Positions 1-6,592 are shown, counted from the first letter of the stretch. The stretch is 36,243 bases of DNA from an uncultured Muribaculaceae bacterium (GCA_910584545.1 CAJUBC010000020.1:1-36243), one strand, 5' to 3'. The notes: generated by a model from the letters alone, not told the origin. Program-made: numbers and translations.

Positions 1-57
1 AAAAATAATCCAAAATTATTAAAAAATGTTAAATCTTGCGGTTTCAAGGTTCAGAAA

Positions 58-90
58 TTTGCACCGTATACCTATTTTTTCGTATCTTTG
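58..90 (+). promoter_or_regulatory. Bacteroidota promoter of small RNA module A
   Basis: TTTG at 58-61 and TATCTTTG at 83-90 are separated by 21 bp, matching the Bacteroidota vegetative promoter (TTTG, 19-21 bp, TAnnTTTG). Transcription should begin near 95, exactly where the sequence shared with the second module at 1891 begins. Confidence 0.75.
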
Positions 91-94
91 CGAT

Positions 95-165
95 GTGTTT
101 TTCATAGTATTAAATTAAGATTAAGGTTTCGGTCTATTTCTTTGGGAAAAGAAATAGACTTTTTT
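95..165 (+). ncRNA. Candidate small RNA or leader, module A
   Basis: The predicted transcript runs from about 95 to a terminator ending at 165, roughly 70 nt. Its first part (95-126) begins GTGTTTTTCATAGTATTA and is nearly identical to 1891-1924. It is followed by a perfect 12-bp stem capped by a GGGA loop, then six T. Seen directly: promoter, conserved 5' segment, terminator and no reading frame of note. Inference: either a free small RNA or a terminated leader controlling the rubrerythrin gene downstream. The second copy at 1891-1959 argues that the 5' segment, not the hairpin sequence, is the conserved functional part. Confidence 0.6.
132..165 (+). terminator. Intrinsic terminator of module A
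   Basis: A perfect stem pairs 132-143 with 148-159 around a GGGA loop, followed by T at 160-165. Confidence 0.85.
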
Positions 166-184
166 ATGCGCGTTTAGCGCATAA
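164..184. repeat. Perfect inverted repeat after module A
   Basis: TTATGCGC (164-171) and GCGCATAA (177-184) form an 8-bp perfect stem with a GTTTA loop directly after the terminator T-run. It could be a second RNA hairpin or an operator upstream of rubrerythrin. The remainder, 185-352, is GC-rich, noncoding and shows no convincing promoter: TGAATTTTG near 205 is only a partial match. Confidence 0.5.
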
Positions 185-352
185 ACATACCAAACAGATG
201 TTAGTTGAATTTTGTGGAATCGGGGGAGAACCATCCGAGGCAGGTCGGCGTTGTTATTAAGAGTGCGGGAAAGGCCAGGGGCCATTCGGGATAGGGACCG
301 CCTGCACTGCTGCTGAATTTTGATTATCAAGGATTATAAAAAAGACAATACT

Positions 353-940
353 ATGGCAAACAACAAAAGCCTGGTCGGGACCAAGACCGAAACCAATCTT
401 GCGAACTCATACGTCGCGGAATCGTGCGCGTATTCGCGCTACACCTATTTTGCGAGCACAGCACAGAAGGAGGGTTACTTCCAGTATGCCAACATCTTCA
501 ACGAGACAGCGGCCAACGAGCTGCACCACGCGAAAATATATCTGAAGCTCCTCACCGAGGGAGGCGTGAACACATCGGCGATCGCCGTTGACCCGGGCAT
601 ACTCTCCCCCACTGTCGACACCCTCGCCATCGCCTCGCACGAGGAAGAGGTGGAAGGGGTGGAGATGTACACCAACGCAGCCAAGGTTGCCGATGAAGAG
701 GGCTTCGAGGAGATAGCCAAGACATTCCGCGCCATAGCCTCCATCGAGATGCACCACAAGGAGCGTTTCGACAAGATGCGTCAGAGGATCCTCGACGGCA
801 CCGTATGGAAAAGTGACAAACCGGTAAAGTGGCAGTGTCTCGTATGCGGCTACATCTACGAAGGCACGGAACCGCCGGCAAAGTGTCCCGCATGCTCGCA
901 TCCCTATCAGCACTTCATGCGCGCTGAGGACAACGTATAA
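353..940 (+). CDS. rbr: Rubrerythrin
   Basis: 195-residue non-haem diiron protein that reduces hydrogen peroxide in the cytoplasm of anaerobes. The N-terminal four-helix ferritin-like domain (about 10-145) carries carboxylate and histidine ligands in the expected places: E23, the NELHH segment around E56-H59, E101, and the EMHH segment around E132-H135. A C-terminal rubredoxin-like iron site follows (C162, C165, C178, C181). The ATG at 353 is preferred over an in-frame ATG at 320, since MANNKSLVGTKTETNL matches family N-termini and an A-rich leader precedes it. The gene is monocistronic: module A lies upstream and a terminator follows at 984. Read-through of module A may supply its transcript, which would make expression conditional; that is inference. 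Confidence 0.95.
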   Translation: MANNKSLVGTKTETNLANSYVAESCAYSRYTYFASTAQKEGYFQYANIFNETAANELHHAKIYLKLLTEGGVNTSAIAVDPGILSPTVDTLAIASHEEEVEGVEMYTNAAKVADEEGFEEIAKTFRAIASIEMHHKERFDKMRQRILDGTVWKSDKPVKWQCLVCGYIYEGTEPPAKCPACSHPYQHFMRAEDNV

Positions 941-983
941 AAAAGTACAGAGTGGAAACTCCTCGGAGAAGGATGGTTGTGAG

Positions 984-1022
984 AGGCTGTGCCAAATGAA
1001 TTTTTGGCGCAGCCTTTGTTTT
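984..1022 (+). terminator. Terminator of rubrerythrin
   Basis: AGGCTGTGCCAAA (984-996) pairs with TTTGGCGCAGCCT (1003-1015) with one G-T pair, followed by a T-rich run. Confidence 0.8.
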
Positions 1023-1026
1023 TTTG

Positions 1027-1057
1027 TTGTTGCGTTCCGCGATAATTTGTAAATTTG
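1027..1057 (+). promoter_or_regulatory. recO promoter abutting the start codon
   Basis: TTG at 1027-1029 and TAAATTTG at 1050-1057 are 20 bp apart. The predicted transcription start is near 1063, the A of the recO ATG, so the leader would be absent or a few bases long. Confidence 0.65.
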
Positions 1058-1062
1058 CAGCC

Positions 1063-1791
1063 ATGGCATCAGAGAAAATCACAGGGATAGTCACCGATGT
1101 GGTGCGTCACAACGACCGCCACAATGTCGTGACTATTTTCACACGGAACCGGGGAAGGATGGCGTTTCTCTCTCCGACAGGCACCGGACGCACCGCCGCC
1201 ATGCGCAGGGCCGGGCTGCAGCTGCTGTCGCTGGTGGAGGCGGAGGTCAATATCAGAGGAGACCGCGACCTGCAGCTGCTCGGCAGGTTCTCCTCCCCGC
1301 ACGCATGGACCGACATCTATTTCAATCCGGTAAAAAGCGCCATAGCGATGTTCATGGCGGAGTTCATCAACAGCTATTGCCGGCATTCCGGGCCTGACCC
1401 ACAGGCGTGGGACTTCATGGTCCGATCCATCCATATCCTCGACCGGTCGCGCAGAGGGACCGCCAATTTCCACATAGCGTTTCTGATATCCTTCCTGCAG
1501 ACAGCGGGAATCTTTCCTGACCTCGAGAACGCATCCGCCGGTTCCTGGCTTGACATGCAGGCGGGAACCGCCACACCATTGCCTCCGCCACACCGAGACA
1601 CGGTCGCACCCGCAGACATGCCGGCCCTGATGCTGCTCGCGCGGATGAATCTCGCCAACTACACACGCTTCCGATTCTCCGCCGGCCAGCGCCGCAAGAC
1701 ACTTGACACGCTCCTTAAATATTACGCCATCCATTTCCCGGGCCTGAACTCGCTTAAATCTCCCAAAATTCTTGCAGAAGTGTTCGAATGA
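1063..1791 (+). CDS. recO: DNA repair protein RecO
   Basis: 242 residues, the normal size for RecO, which loads RecA at gaps in the RecFOR pathway. The N-terminal OB-fold is visible as KITGIVTDVVRHNDRHNVVT followed by FTRNRGRMAFLSPTG, where family members carry a basic segment and a small-residue turn. A helical C-terminal region follows, without an obvious zinc-binding cysteine cluster. The start at 1063 is chosen because the protein family begins there and an earlier ATG at 1024 would lie upstream of the predicted transcription start. Identification rests on N-terminal pattern, length and composition. The C-terminal half is poorly conserved, as is usual. Confidence 0.85.
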   Translation: MASEKITGIVTDVVRHNDRHNVVTIFTRNRGRMAFLSPTGTGRTAAMRRAGLQLLSLVEAEVNIRGDRDLQLLGRFSSPHAWTDIYFNPVKSAIAMFMAEFINSYCRHSGPDPQAWDFMVRSIHILDRSRRGTANFHIAFLISFLQTAGIFPDLENASAGSWLDMQAGTATPLPPPHRDTVAPADMPALMLLARMNLANYTRFRFSAGQRRKTLDTLLKYYAIHFPGLNSLKSPKILAEVFE

Positions 1792-1858
1792 TGGACATCT
1801 GCATCTTTTTTCGCACAAATAAATCAATTTGCCACAAATTTTCTTAAAAATTTATTTT

Positions 1859-1886
1859 TTTGTTAGCGAATTTTTATATAACTTTG
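1859..1886 (+). promoter_or_regulatory. Promoter of small RNA module B
   Basis: TAACTTTG at 1879-1886 is a good -7 element. The nearest TTTG (1859-1862) is only 16 bp upstream, so the -33 element is poor. The conserved transcript start sequence follows at 1891. Confidence 0.6.
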
Positions 1887-1890
1887 CACC

Positions 1891-1959
1891 GTGTTTTTCA
1901 TGGTATTAGATTTAAGGTTAGAGGATTAGTTGTCGGGAGACAATTAATCTTTTGTTTTT
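1891..1959 (+). ncRNA. Candidate small RNA or leader, module B
   Basis: This is the second copy of the module seen at 95-165. The 5' segment 1891-1924 begins GTGTTTTTCATGGTATTA and matches module A in 18 of the first 20 positions (A and G exchanges at the others). An 11-bp stem with one G-T pair and the same GGGA loop (1924-1949) follows, then a T-rich tail. The stem sequence differs from module A while its shape and loop are kept, a pattern expected of a terminator attached to a conserved RNA head. The region holds no coding frame. The full 1792-2087 gap contains this module, a second terminator and a second promoter. Confidence 0.6.
1924..1959 (+). terminator. Intrinsic terminator of module B
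   Basis: GATTAGTTGTC (1924-1934) pairs with GACAATTAATC (1939-1949), loop GGGA, followed by TTTTGTTTTT. Confidence 0.75.
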
Positions 1960-1970
1960 CAGAGAAATAA

Positions 1971-2013
1971 GCCGATATTTCCACCTGTTTTTTTGGAAAT
2001 ATCGGCCTTTTTT
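1971..2013 (+). terminator. Second, back-to-back terminator
   Basis: A perfect 13-bp stem pairs 1971-1983 with 1994-2006 around a T-rich loop, followed by C and six T (2008-2013). It follows the module B terminator by about 12 bp with nothing coding between them. Confidence 0.75.
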
Positions 2014-2023
2014 CGTAGTTTTG
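1993..2023 (+). promoter_or_regulatory. Promoter of the DUF4492 gene, inside a terminator
   Basis: TTG at 1993-1995 lies in the right arm of the 1971-2013 hairpin. TAGTTTTG at 2016-2023 follows after 20 bp. The predicted leader (about 2029-2087) contains a 7-bp stem: GACCCCT at 2034-2040 with AGGGGTC at 2063-2069. Confidence 0.65.
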
Positions 2024-2087
2024 CGTTGTATCAGACCCCTTCCCACAAAAAAATGTTAACACAGGGGTCGCAGAAGTCTTCAGATAA

Positions 2088-2330
2088 ATGAAATCGGAAA
2101 GCAATGACAAGACACCATGGCCCTTAAGGGTATGGAGGTTCTATGTGGAAGGATTCAAAAGCATGACCGTCGGCAAATCGCTGTGGGTAATAATCCTGTT
2201 GAAACTCGCAGTACTCTTCCTCGTGTTCAGGCTGTTCTTCTTTCCCGACGTTCTGGGAAGCAACTACGACAGCGACGAGGAGAGAGCGCAAGCGGTGCGC
2301 TCGGCCCTGACCGAACGCACCGCAAGATAG
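2088..2330 (+). CDS. DUF4492 family small membrane protein
   Basis: 80 residues. One strongly hydrophobic segment (about 32-52, SLWVIILLKLAVLFLVFRLF) follows a basic, aromatic N-terminal part with RFYVEGFKSMTVGKSLW, and the soluble tail is acidic (SDEERAQA). This pattern matches DUF4492, a Bacteroidota family that, from what I know of these genomes, usually sits directly upstream of cydA and cydB of the cytochrome bd oxidase. A role as an accessory of that oxidase is inferred from context elsewhere and is not demonstrated. Here the gene stands alone: the next gene is the convergent queA and no cydAB is in the window. It has its own promoter at 1993-2023. Confidence 0.7.
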   Translation: MKSESNDKTPWPLRVWRFYVEGFKSMTVGKSLWVIILLKLAVLFLVFRLFFFPDVLGSNYDSDEERAQAVRSALTERTAR

Positions 2331-2335
2331 GAAAC

Positions 2336-2385
2336 GCCAGCTTCCGTAAGGAAGCCGGACATTCAACCCCCTGGCGGAGGCTGGC
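2336..2385. repeat. Hairpin between convergent genes
   Basis: GCTTCC (2340-2345) and GGAAGC (2350-2355) form a tight hairpin. GCCAGC (2336-2341) and GCTGGC (2380-2385) offer an alternative outer stem. It lies between the convergent ends of the DUF4492 gene and queA. No T-run follows on either strand, so its role as a terminator is uncertain. Confidence 0.35.
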
Positions 2386-2387
2386 AC

Positions 2388-3440
2388 TTATCGCATTATG
2401 AGCATGGCGTCGCCGTATGCCCCGAAATTGTACTTCTGCTTTATAGCCACATCATAGGCATGCATCACCACATCGTAGCCTCCGAACGCAGTGACCATCA
2501 TCAGCATGGTGCTGTACGGCAGATGGAAATTGGAAATCAAGGCATTGCAGACGGTGAAGTCATACGGAGGGAAGATAAACTTGTTGGTCCATCCCTCGAA
2601 AGTCATCAGATGCCCGTTCATGCACACGGCCGTGGCGAGGGCCCGAAGCACCGACGTGCCTACGGCACACACGCTCGAGCCTCGGTCCTTTGCGGCGTTT
2701 ACGATCTCGACGAGCTTCTCATCCACCATCATCTCCTCGCTGTCCATCCGATGCTTGGTGAGGTCCTCCACATCTATCTCCTTGAAATTGCCCCGGCCTG
2801 AGTGAAGAGTGAGGAATCCGCGCTCGACACCCTTGATCTCCAACCGTTTCATCAGTTCGCGACTGAAATGCATCCCCGCAGCGGGAGCCATCACGGCCCC
2901 CTCGTTGCGCGCGTAGATACACTGGTAGCGCTCCATATCGAGCTGCTCGGACCTACGGTCGATATATTCCGGAATAGGCATCTCACCCATGGAATACAAA
3001 GTCTCCTTGAACTCATCATGCGGACCGTCGTAGAGGAAGCGCAGCGTGCGTCCGCGGGAGGTGGTGTTGTCGATGACCTCCGCAACCAGCGAGTCATCCT
3101 CTCCGAAATAGAGTTTGTTCCCAATCCTTATCTTCCGCGCCGGCTCCACCAGCACGTCCCATAACTTGTGCTCGGCATTCAGTTCCCGCAGCAAAAACAC
3201 CTCTATGCGGGCACCGGTCTTCTCCTTGTTGCCGTACAGGCGGGCCGGGAACACCTTGGTGTCGTTGAACACCATAACGTCTCCCTCATCGAAGAGGTTT
3301 ATTATCTCCTTGAATATATGATGGCTGATCTCTCCTGTTTTGGCGTCAACCACCATCAGACGGCATTCGTCTCTGTTTTCCGAAGGATAAAGAGCGATGC
3401 GTTCCTCCGGGAGCTTGAATTTGAATTGAGACAGTTTCAT
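2388..3440 (-). CDS. queA: tRNA preQ1(34) S-adenosylmethionine ribosyltransferase-isomerase
   Basis: 350 residues, full length for QueA, which transfers and isomerises the ribosyl group of S-adenosylmethionine onto preQ1 in tRNA anticodons, giving epoxyqueuosine. Recognisable parts are the N-terminal KLPEERIALYPSENRDECRL, FNDTKVFPARLYGNKEKTGA, the central APAAGMHFSRELMKRLE and the C-terminal LISNFHLPYSTMLMMVTAFG. It is the last gene of the ftsX-DUF3098-uppP-truB-queA series. The 68-bp gap from truB holds two tandem palindromes. The short A-rich leader before the ATG has no Shine-Dalgarno sequence, as is usual in this phylum. Confidence 0.96.
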   Translation of the reverse strand: MKLSQFKFKLPEERIALYPSENRDECRLMVVDAKTGEISHHIFKEIINLFDEGDVMVFNDTKVFPARLYGNKEKTGARIEVFLLRELNAEHKLWDVLVEPARKIRIGNKLYFGEDDSLVAEVIDNTTSRGRTLRFLYDGPHDEFKETLYSMGEMPIPEYIDRRSEQLDMERYQCIYARNEGAVMAPAAGMHFSRELMKRLEIKGVERGFLTLHSGRGNFKEIDVEDLTKHRMDSEEMMVDEKLVEIVNAAKDRGSSVCAVGTSVLRALATAVCMNGHLMTFEGWTNKFIFPPYDFTVCNALISNFHLPYSTMLMMVTAFGGYDVVMHAYDVAIKQKYNFGAYGDAMLIMR

Positions 3441-3452
3441 ATTTTTTCATTC

Positions 3453-3501
3453 TGTCGCCGCACACGTGCGGCAGGTTTTCTTGTCGCCGCACACGTGCGG
3501 C
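3453..3501. repeat. Two tandem 20-bp palindromic repeats before queA
   Basis: Two exact 20-bp copies (3453-3472 and 3482-3501) each contain GCCGCACACGTGCGGC. Read on the minus strand, the direction of transcription, each forms a GCCGCA/TGCGGC stem with a CGTG loop. They fill the truB-queA gap and are separated by a 9-bp spacer. Confidence 0.85.
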
Positions 3502-3508
3502 CATATTT

Positions 3509-4222
3509 TCATTCCTGATATCCTTCCGGGAATTCCAGGGGACAGGATCCTATCATTTCTATCGCTTTATCGAGAGAGAGGCAATCCTCTACGGAGATGT
3601 CGCCGACACGGGTGCGCCGCAGAGAGGTGAGATGAGCACCCGAGCCAAGGGCCACGCCTATGTCGCGCGCCAATGCCCTTATGTATGTGCCCTTGCTGCA
3701 GACAATCCTCAACGTGAGCCTGTCATCCGCAAGCGACAGCATCTCGATCTCGCTTATCTCGAGCGGTTTGGCCTTGATCTCCACCTCCTGGCCCTTGCGT
3801 GCGAACTTGTAGGCACGTTTTCCATCCACCTTCACCGCAGAAAACACCGGAGGGACCTGCATCACGTGGCCCGTGAACCGAGGAAGCACTCCGCGCACCA
3901 TCTCCTCGTCGATATGTTCCCACGGATAGCGAGCGTCGATCTCGGTCTCCAGATCGAAACTCGGCGTGGTCGCTCCGAGACGCATCTCGGCCACATATTC
4001 CTTCGTGCCGTTCTGCAGCTCGTCGATGCGCTTGGTGGCGCGGCCGGTACACACCACCAGCACACCGGTGGCGAGAGGGTCGAGAGTACCTGCGTGACCC
4101 ACCTTGAATTTCCTTACGTTCAGACGTCGCTGCAACGCGCCGCGCAAGCGCTTCACCGCATCGAACGATGTCCAGCCAAGAGGCTTGTCGATACTTATTA
4201 TCTCTCCCGAAATAAAATCCAT
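3509..4222 (-). CDS. truB: tRNA pseudouridine(55) synthase
   Basis: 237 residues. TruB isomerises uridine 55 in the T-loop of tRNAs. The catalytic aspartate is D48 in KVGHAGTLDPLATGVLVV, and the family start IISIDKPLGWTSFDAVKRLR is present. The RGTYIRALA-like segment appears as CSKGTYIRALARDIG near residue 180. The start at 4222 is chosen because the open frame upstream to 4351 reads into uppP and lacks family similarity. The gap to uppP is 23 bp, consistent with one operon. The C-terminal PUA extension of longer TruB proteins is absent or minimal, as in other Bacteroidota. Confidence 0.95.
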   Translation of the reverse strand: MDFISGEIISIDKPLGWTSFDAVKRLRGALQRRLNVRKFKVGHAGTLDPLATGVLVVCTGRATKRIDELQNGTKEYVAEMRLGATTPSFDLETEIDARYPWEHIDEEMVRGVLPRFTGHVMQVPPVFSAVKVDGKRAYKFARKGQEVEIKAKPLEISEIEMLSLADDRLTLRIVCSKGTYIRALARDIGVALGSGAHLTSLRRTRVGDISVEDCLSLDKAIEMIGSCPLEFPEGYQE

Positions 4223-4245
4223 TCCCTTTGTCAGTTCGTTGTCGT

Positions 4246-5085
4246 TTATTGCCACAGCATGCAGATCACACCCATGATGACGCAATAGATGGCAAACCAT
4301 ACGAGTTTCCCTTTCTTCACCAGATTGAGCATCCAGCTGCAGGCAGCACATCCTACGACGAACGCCGCCACGAAACCGACCACAAGAGCAAGGACTCCAG
4401 TCTGCGTCTCAGCCACATACCCCGGCGAGAGCATATCCTTGAGATCGAGCAGCGATTCACCGAGAATCGGGATGATGACCATGAGGAAAGAGAAGGAGGC
4501 CACTTTGTCGCGACGGTCGCCGAGCAATATGCCGGTGGCGATCGTCGAGCCGGAACGGCTGAGACCCGGCAACACGGCAAGCGCCTGCGCGCAACCGATG
4601 ATAAAGGCATCCCACCATGTGATGTCGCGGCCACGGGAGGCCGGCTCCAGCTGCACCGAGCCGTTGCGGGCGGCGCGGAGGTCGCTCACGTGCGCGAAGA
4701 ACAGCAACGCGGCCGTCACACAGAGGCATACTCCCACTATGAACAGACCAGAACCGAATATCTTCTCCACATAATCCTTAAAGAAGAATCCCACGATGGC
4801 CACCGGTATACAGGACACAAGGATCTTGCACACATAGTAGAAGTCGGCATCGCGCTTGAAGGTGAAGAAACTTTTGCAGAGTTTCGAGAACATAGGCCAG
4901 AGAATCACCAGCGTGGAGCAGACCGTGGCGGCATGCACCACGACATTGAACTGAAGATTCTGGTCGTCCGGGAGGTCAACTCCGAGAATCTGCTTGAATA
5001 TCTCGAGATGACCGCTTGAACTTACCGGAAGATATTCCGTAAGTCCCTGAATTATGCCCAGGATAAGGGCGTCTAACCATTCCAT
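4246..5085 (-). CDS. uppP: Undecaprenyl-diphosphatase UppP (BacA)
   Basis: 279-residue integral membrane protein that dephosphorylates undecaprenyl pyrophosphate, recycling the lipid carrier for peptidoglycan and surface glycans. Both signature segments are present: LTEYLPVSSSGHL (15-27, with E17 and H26) and PGLSRSGSTI (173-182, with R177). Around eight hydrophobic segments cover the chain. It lies between DUF3098 (3-bp gap) and truB in a Bacteroidota-typical order. Its product also confers bacitracin tolerance in other bacteria when overproduced. Confidence 0.97.
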   Translation of the reverse strand: MEWLDALILGIIQGLTEYLPVSSSGHLEIFKQILGVDLPDDQNLQFNVVVHAATVCSTLVILWPMFSKLCKSFFTFKRDADFYYVCKILVSCIPVAIVGFFFKDYVEKIFGSGLFIVGVCLCVTAALLFFAHVSDLRAARNGSVQLEPASRGRDITWWDAFIIGCAQALAVLPGLSRSGSTIATGILLGDRRDKVASFSFLMVIIPILGESLLDLKDMLSPGYVAETQTGVLALVVGFVAAFVVGCAACSWMLNLVKKGKLVWFAIYCVIMGVICMLWQ

Positions 5086-5088
5086 AAT

Positions 5089-5418
5089 TTACGCAGGGTT
5101 TTCGGTTTTCGGCTTCTCATCGGCGGAGACCGTATGCTCCTTGCCATCCTTACCGCGCGGGGTCCAGATAATGGCGAAAGCCATCAGCAGGAAACCGAGA
5201 AAGGTGATGGTGGGGCCCACTACGATGCGGCGCGTGCTGAATATCTCCGGATTGAACACATTGGGATCGTCGGAACCACCGCCGCTCATAAGGATGAAGC
5301 CAAGCACGATCATGAAGAGGCAGCCGCCCATCATCATGAAATTGGTCTTGGAGAAAGGACGGTCCTTCCGGGACACTTTCTTAATGTCGTTGTTTGAGAA
5401 ATCGAAAAATCCTGACAT
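5089..5418 (-). CDS. DUF3098 family membrane protein
   Basis: 109 residues with two hydrophobic segments (about 27-45, FMMMGGCLFMIVLGFILMSG, and about 68-87, VVGPTITFLGFLLMAFAIIW). These are separated by a short loop with FNPEIFSTRR, and the ends are polar. The pattern and the position between ftsX and uppP match DUF3098, a small family of unknown function that accompanies ftsX in Bacteroidota. A link to cell division or lipid-carrier recycling is suggested only by conserved neighbourhood. Confidence 0.85.
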   Translation of the reverse strand: MSGFFDFSNNDIKKVSRKDRPFSKTNFMMMGGCLFMIVLGFILMSGGGSDDPNVFNPEIFSTRRIVVGPTITFLGFLLMAFAIIWTPRGKDGKEHTVSADEKPKTENPA

Positions 5419-5494
5419 TGTTTGTATAAACTGATTTTTTACGTTGATTTAAGAATTTAGGGTAAGGCAGGCGAATCGGCCTTGACGCGGGCAA

Positions 5495-6373
5495 TCACTT
5501 GAAAAGTTCGTCGTAATCTTTCCTGAGGTACCTGTTTGAGGCGATCAACGCTGCGAGCGCACAAAGCAACATGCCGAGCAGCACGAGGCCTCCGGCCACT
5601 GCAGCGAGTTCCGGCCATGAGATAAACGAAGCTACATCGAAGACGTTTCCGCTGCGGGCGCCCCAGAGCGACAAGGCGAGAATACCGGCTGCAAGCGCTC
5701 CCGAAACGAAGCCGCTAAGCATATTGTTCACAACAATAGGACGCCGGATGAAGCCGTTGGTCGCCCCAACCAGCTGCATCGTATGGATAGAGAACCGTCG
5801 CGAATAGATGGTGAGATGCACGGTGTTGTTGATGAGTACGAACGAAATCACCAGCATTATCACCGCCACGGCGGCCAGAATGAACGTCAGCGACGATATG
5901 TTGCGGTTCATAGCCTCCACCATAGAGGCATCGGGCGCGGCCACCGACTCCACGCCGGGAACCGTCTCAAGGCTCTTCCTGATCTTGGCTATCTCGCCGA
6001 CAGATGCATAATCAGCCTTGACGGAGAAATTCACCTCGGGACTCAGTGGATTCACACCGAAGAGTTCCTCAAGATTCTCGCCGGTGTCCTCGGTCCAGTT
6101 CTGCAGGGCCTGCTCCTTGCTGACGAAAGTCACCGTGCCGCAATAAGGTTGCACGGCGATTCTGTCGGCAAGTTCCCTGGCCATCGAATCCGGTATACTG
6201 TCGGCCATCACCACCGACAGCTCGATGCGCTCGCGCAGGCGGCGCGTCTCGGCGTCGGCACTCAGCCATATAAGCGCAATGATCCCCACCAGCAACAGCA
6301 CCAGCGTGACGCTGACTATCGTGGTGAGATGCGCGGCCCAATAAGAGATTTTTACCTCTTTGTTCTCTTTCAT
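5495..6373 (-). CDS. ftsX: Cell division ABC transporter permease FtsX
   Basis: 292 residues. FtsX works with the ATPase FtsE at the divisome and transmits signals across the inner membrane to peptidoglycan hydrolase activators. Architecture: a first membrane helix near 15-35, a large periplasmic domain (about 36-160, with FVSKEQALQNW and SVAAPDASMVEAMNRN), then three C-terminal helices. The stretch INNTVHLTIYSRRFSIHTMQ followed by LVGATNGFIRRP is characteristic of FtsX. No ftsE is adjacent, which is normal in this phylum. An EnvC-like protein, the usual partner type, is encoded at 30031-31725. A 76-bp gap precedes DUF3098. Confidence 0.92.
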   Translation of the reverse strand: MKENKEVKISYWAAHLTTIVSVTLVLLLVGIIALIWLSADAETRRLRERIELSVVMADSIPDSMARELADRIAVQPYCGTVTFVSKEQALQNWTEDTGENLEELFGVNPLSPEVNFSVKADYASVGEIAKIRKSLETVPGVESVAAPDASMVEAMNRNISSLTFILAAVAVIMLVISFVLINNTVHLTIYSRRFSIHTMQLVGATNGFIRRPIVVNNMLSGFVSGALAAGILALSLWGARSGNVFDVASFISWPELAAVAGGLVLLGMLLCALAALIASNRYLRKDYDELFK

Positions 6374-6378
6374 ATATA

Positions 6379-6466
6379 TTCAGCGCAACTCGTGCGCCTT
6401 GGGTGCAAAATTAAAATTCAGCGCAACTCGTGCGCCTCATGTGTAATATTAGCGCAACGAGTACGC
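6379..6466. repeat. Tandem palindromic repeats in the ftsX leader
   Basis: Two exact 21-bp copies (6379-6399 and 6417-6437) contain GCGCAACTCGTGCGC. A third, diverged unit, GCGCAACGAGTACGC (6452-6466), has the central part ACTCGT in reverse complement. On the minus-strand transcript the first two form GCGCA/TGCGC stems with a CGAGT loop. All three fall between the predicted ftsX promoter and the ftsX start. Confidence 0.85.
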
Positions 6467-6476
6467 TTTCCGACTG

Positions 6477-6508
6477 CAAAGTTAATACATCGGAAGGGCC
6501 TTTGTCAA
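6477..6508 (-). promoter_or_regulatory. ftsX operon promoter
   Basis: On the minus strand, TTG (6506-6508) and TAACTTTG (6477-6484) are 21 bp apart. The predicted start near 6471 gives a leader of about 100 nt containing the palindromic repeats. A second -7-like TAATTTTG (6406-6413) lies between two repeats but lacks a -33 partner. Confidence 0.7.
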
Positions 6509-6560
6509 GTATTATCCTCTTTTTTTTCACATTTCGCACCTATATAATAGGATTTCTTAT

Positions 6561-6568
6561 TAATTTTG
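6561..6568 (+). promoter_or_regulatory. Probable -7 element for mtaB
   Basis: TAATTTTG matches TAnnTTTG 25 bp before the mtaB ATG. No clear TTTG lies 19-21 bp upstream, so it is a partial promoter match, divergent from the ftsX promoter. Confidence 0.5.
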
Positions 6569-6592
6569 CAATATTTTGCGTAAGACGGCTAC

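Noticed and set aside
121..330. 69-residue minus-strand frame in the rubrerythrin leader
   Set aside because: It overlaps the small RNA terminator, has no leader or promoter on that strand, and shows no recognisable feature.
407..1069. 220-residue minus-strand frame opposite rubrerythrin
   Set aside because: It is antisense to a clear rubrerythrin, runs through its terminator, and its composition is that of a complementary-strand shadow with no recognisable motif.
3453..6466. CRISPR array
   Set aside because: The repeats are only 20-21 bp, strongly palindromic, two or three per site, with 9-17 bp spacers, and no cas genes are present.
5783..6547. 254-residue plus-strand frame opposite ftsX
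   Set aside because: It is antisense to ftsX and crosses the palindromic leader and promoter. No family pattern is visible.
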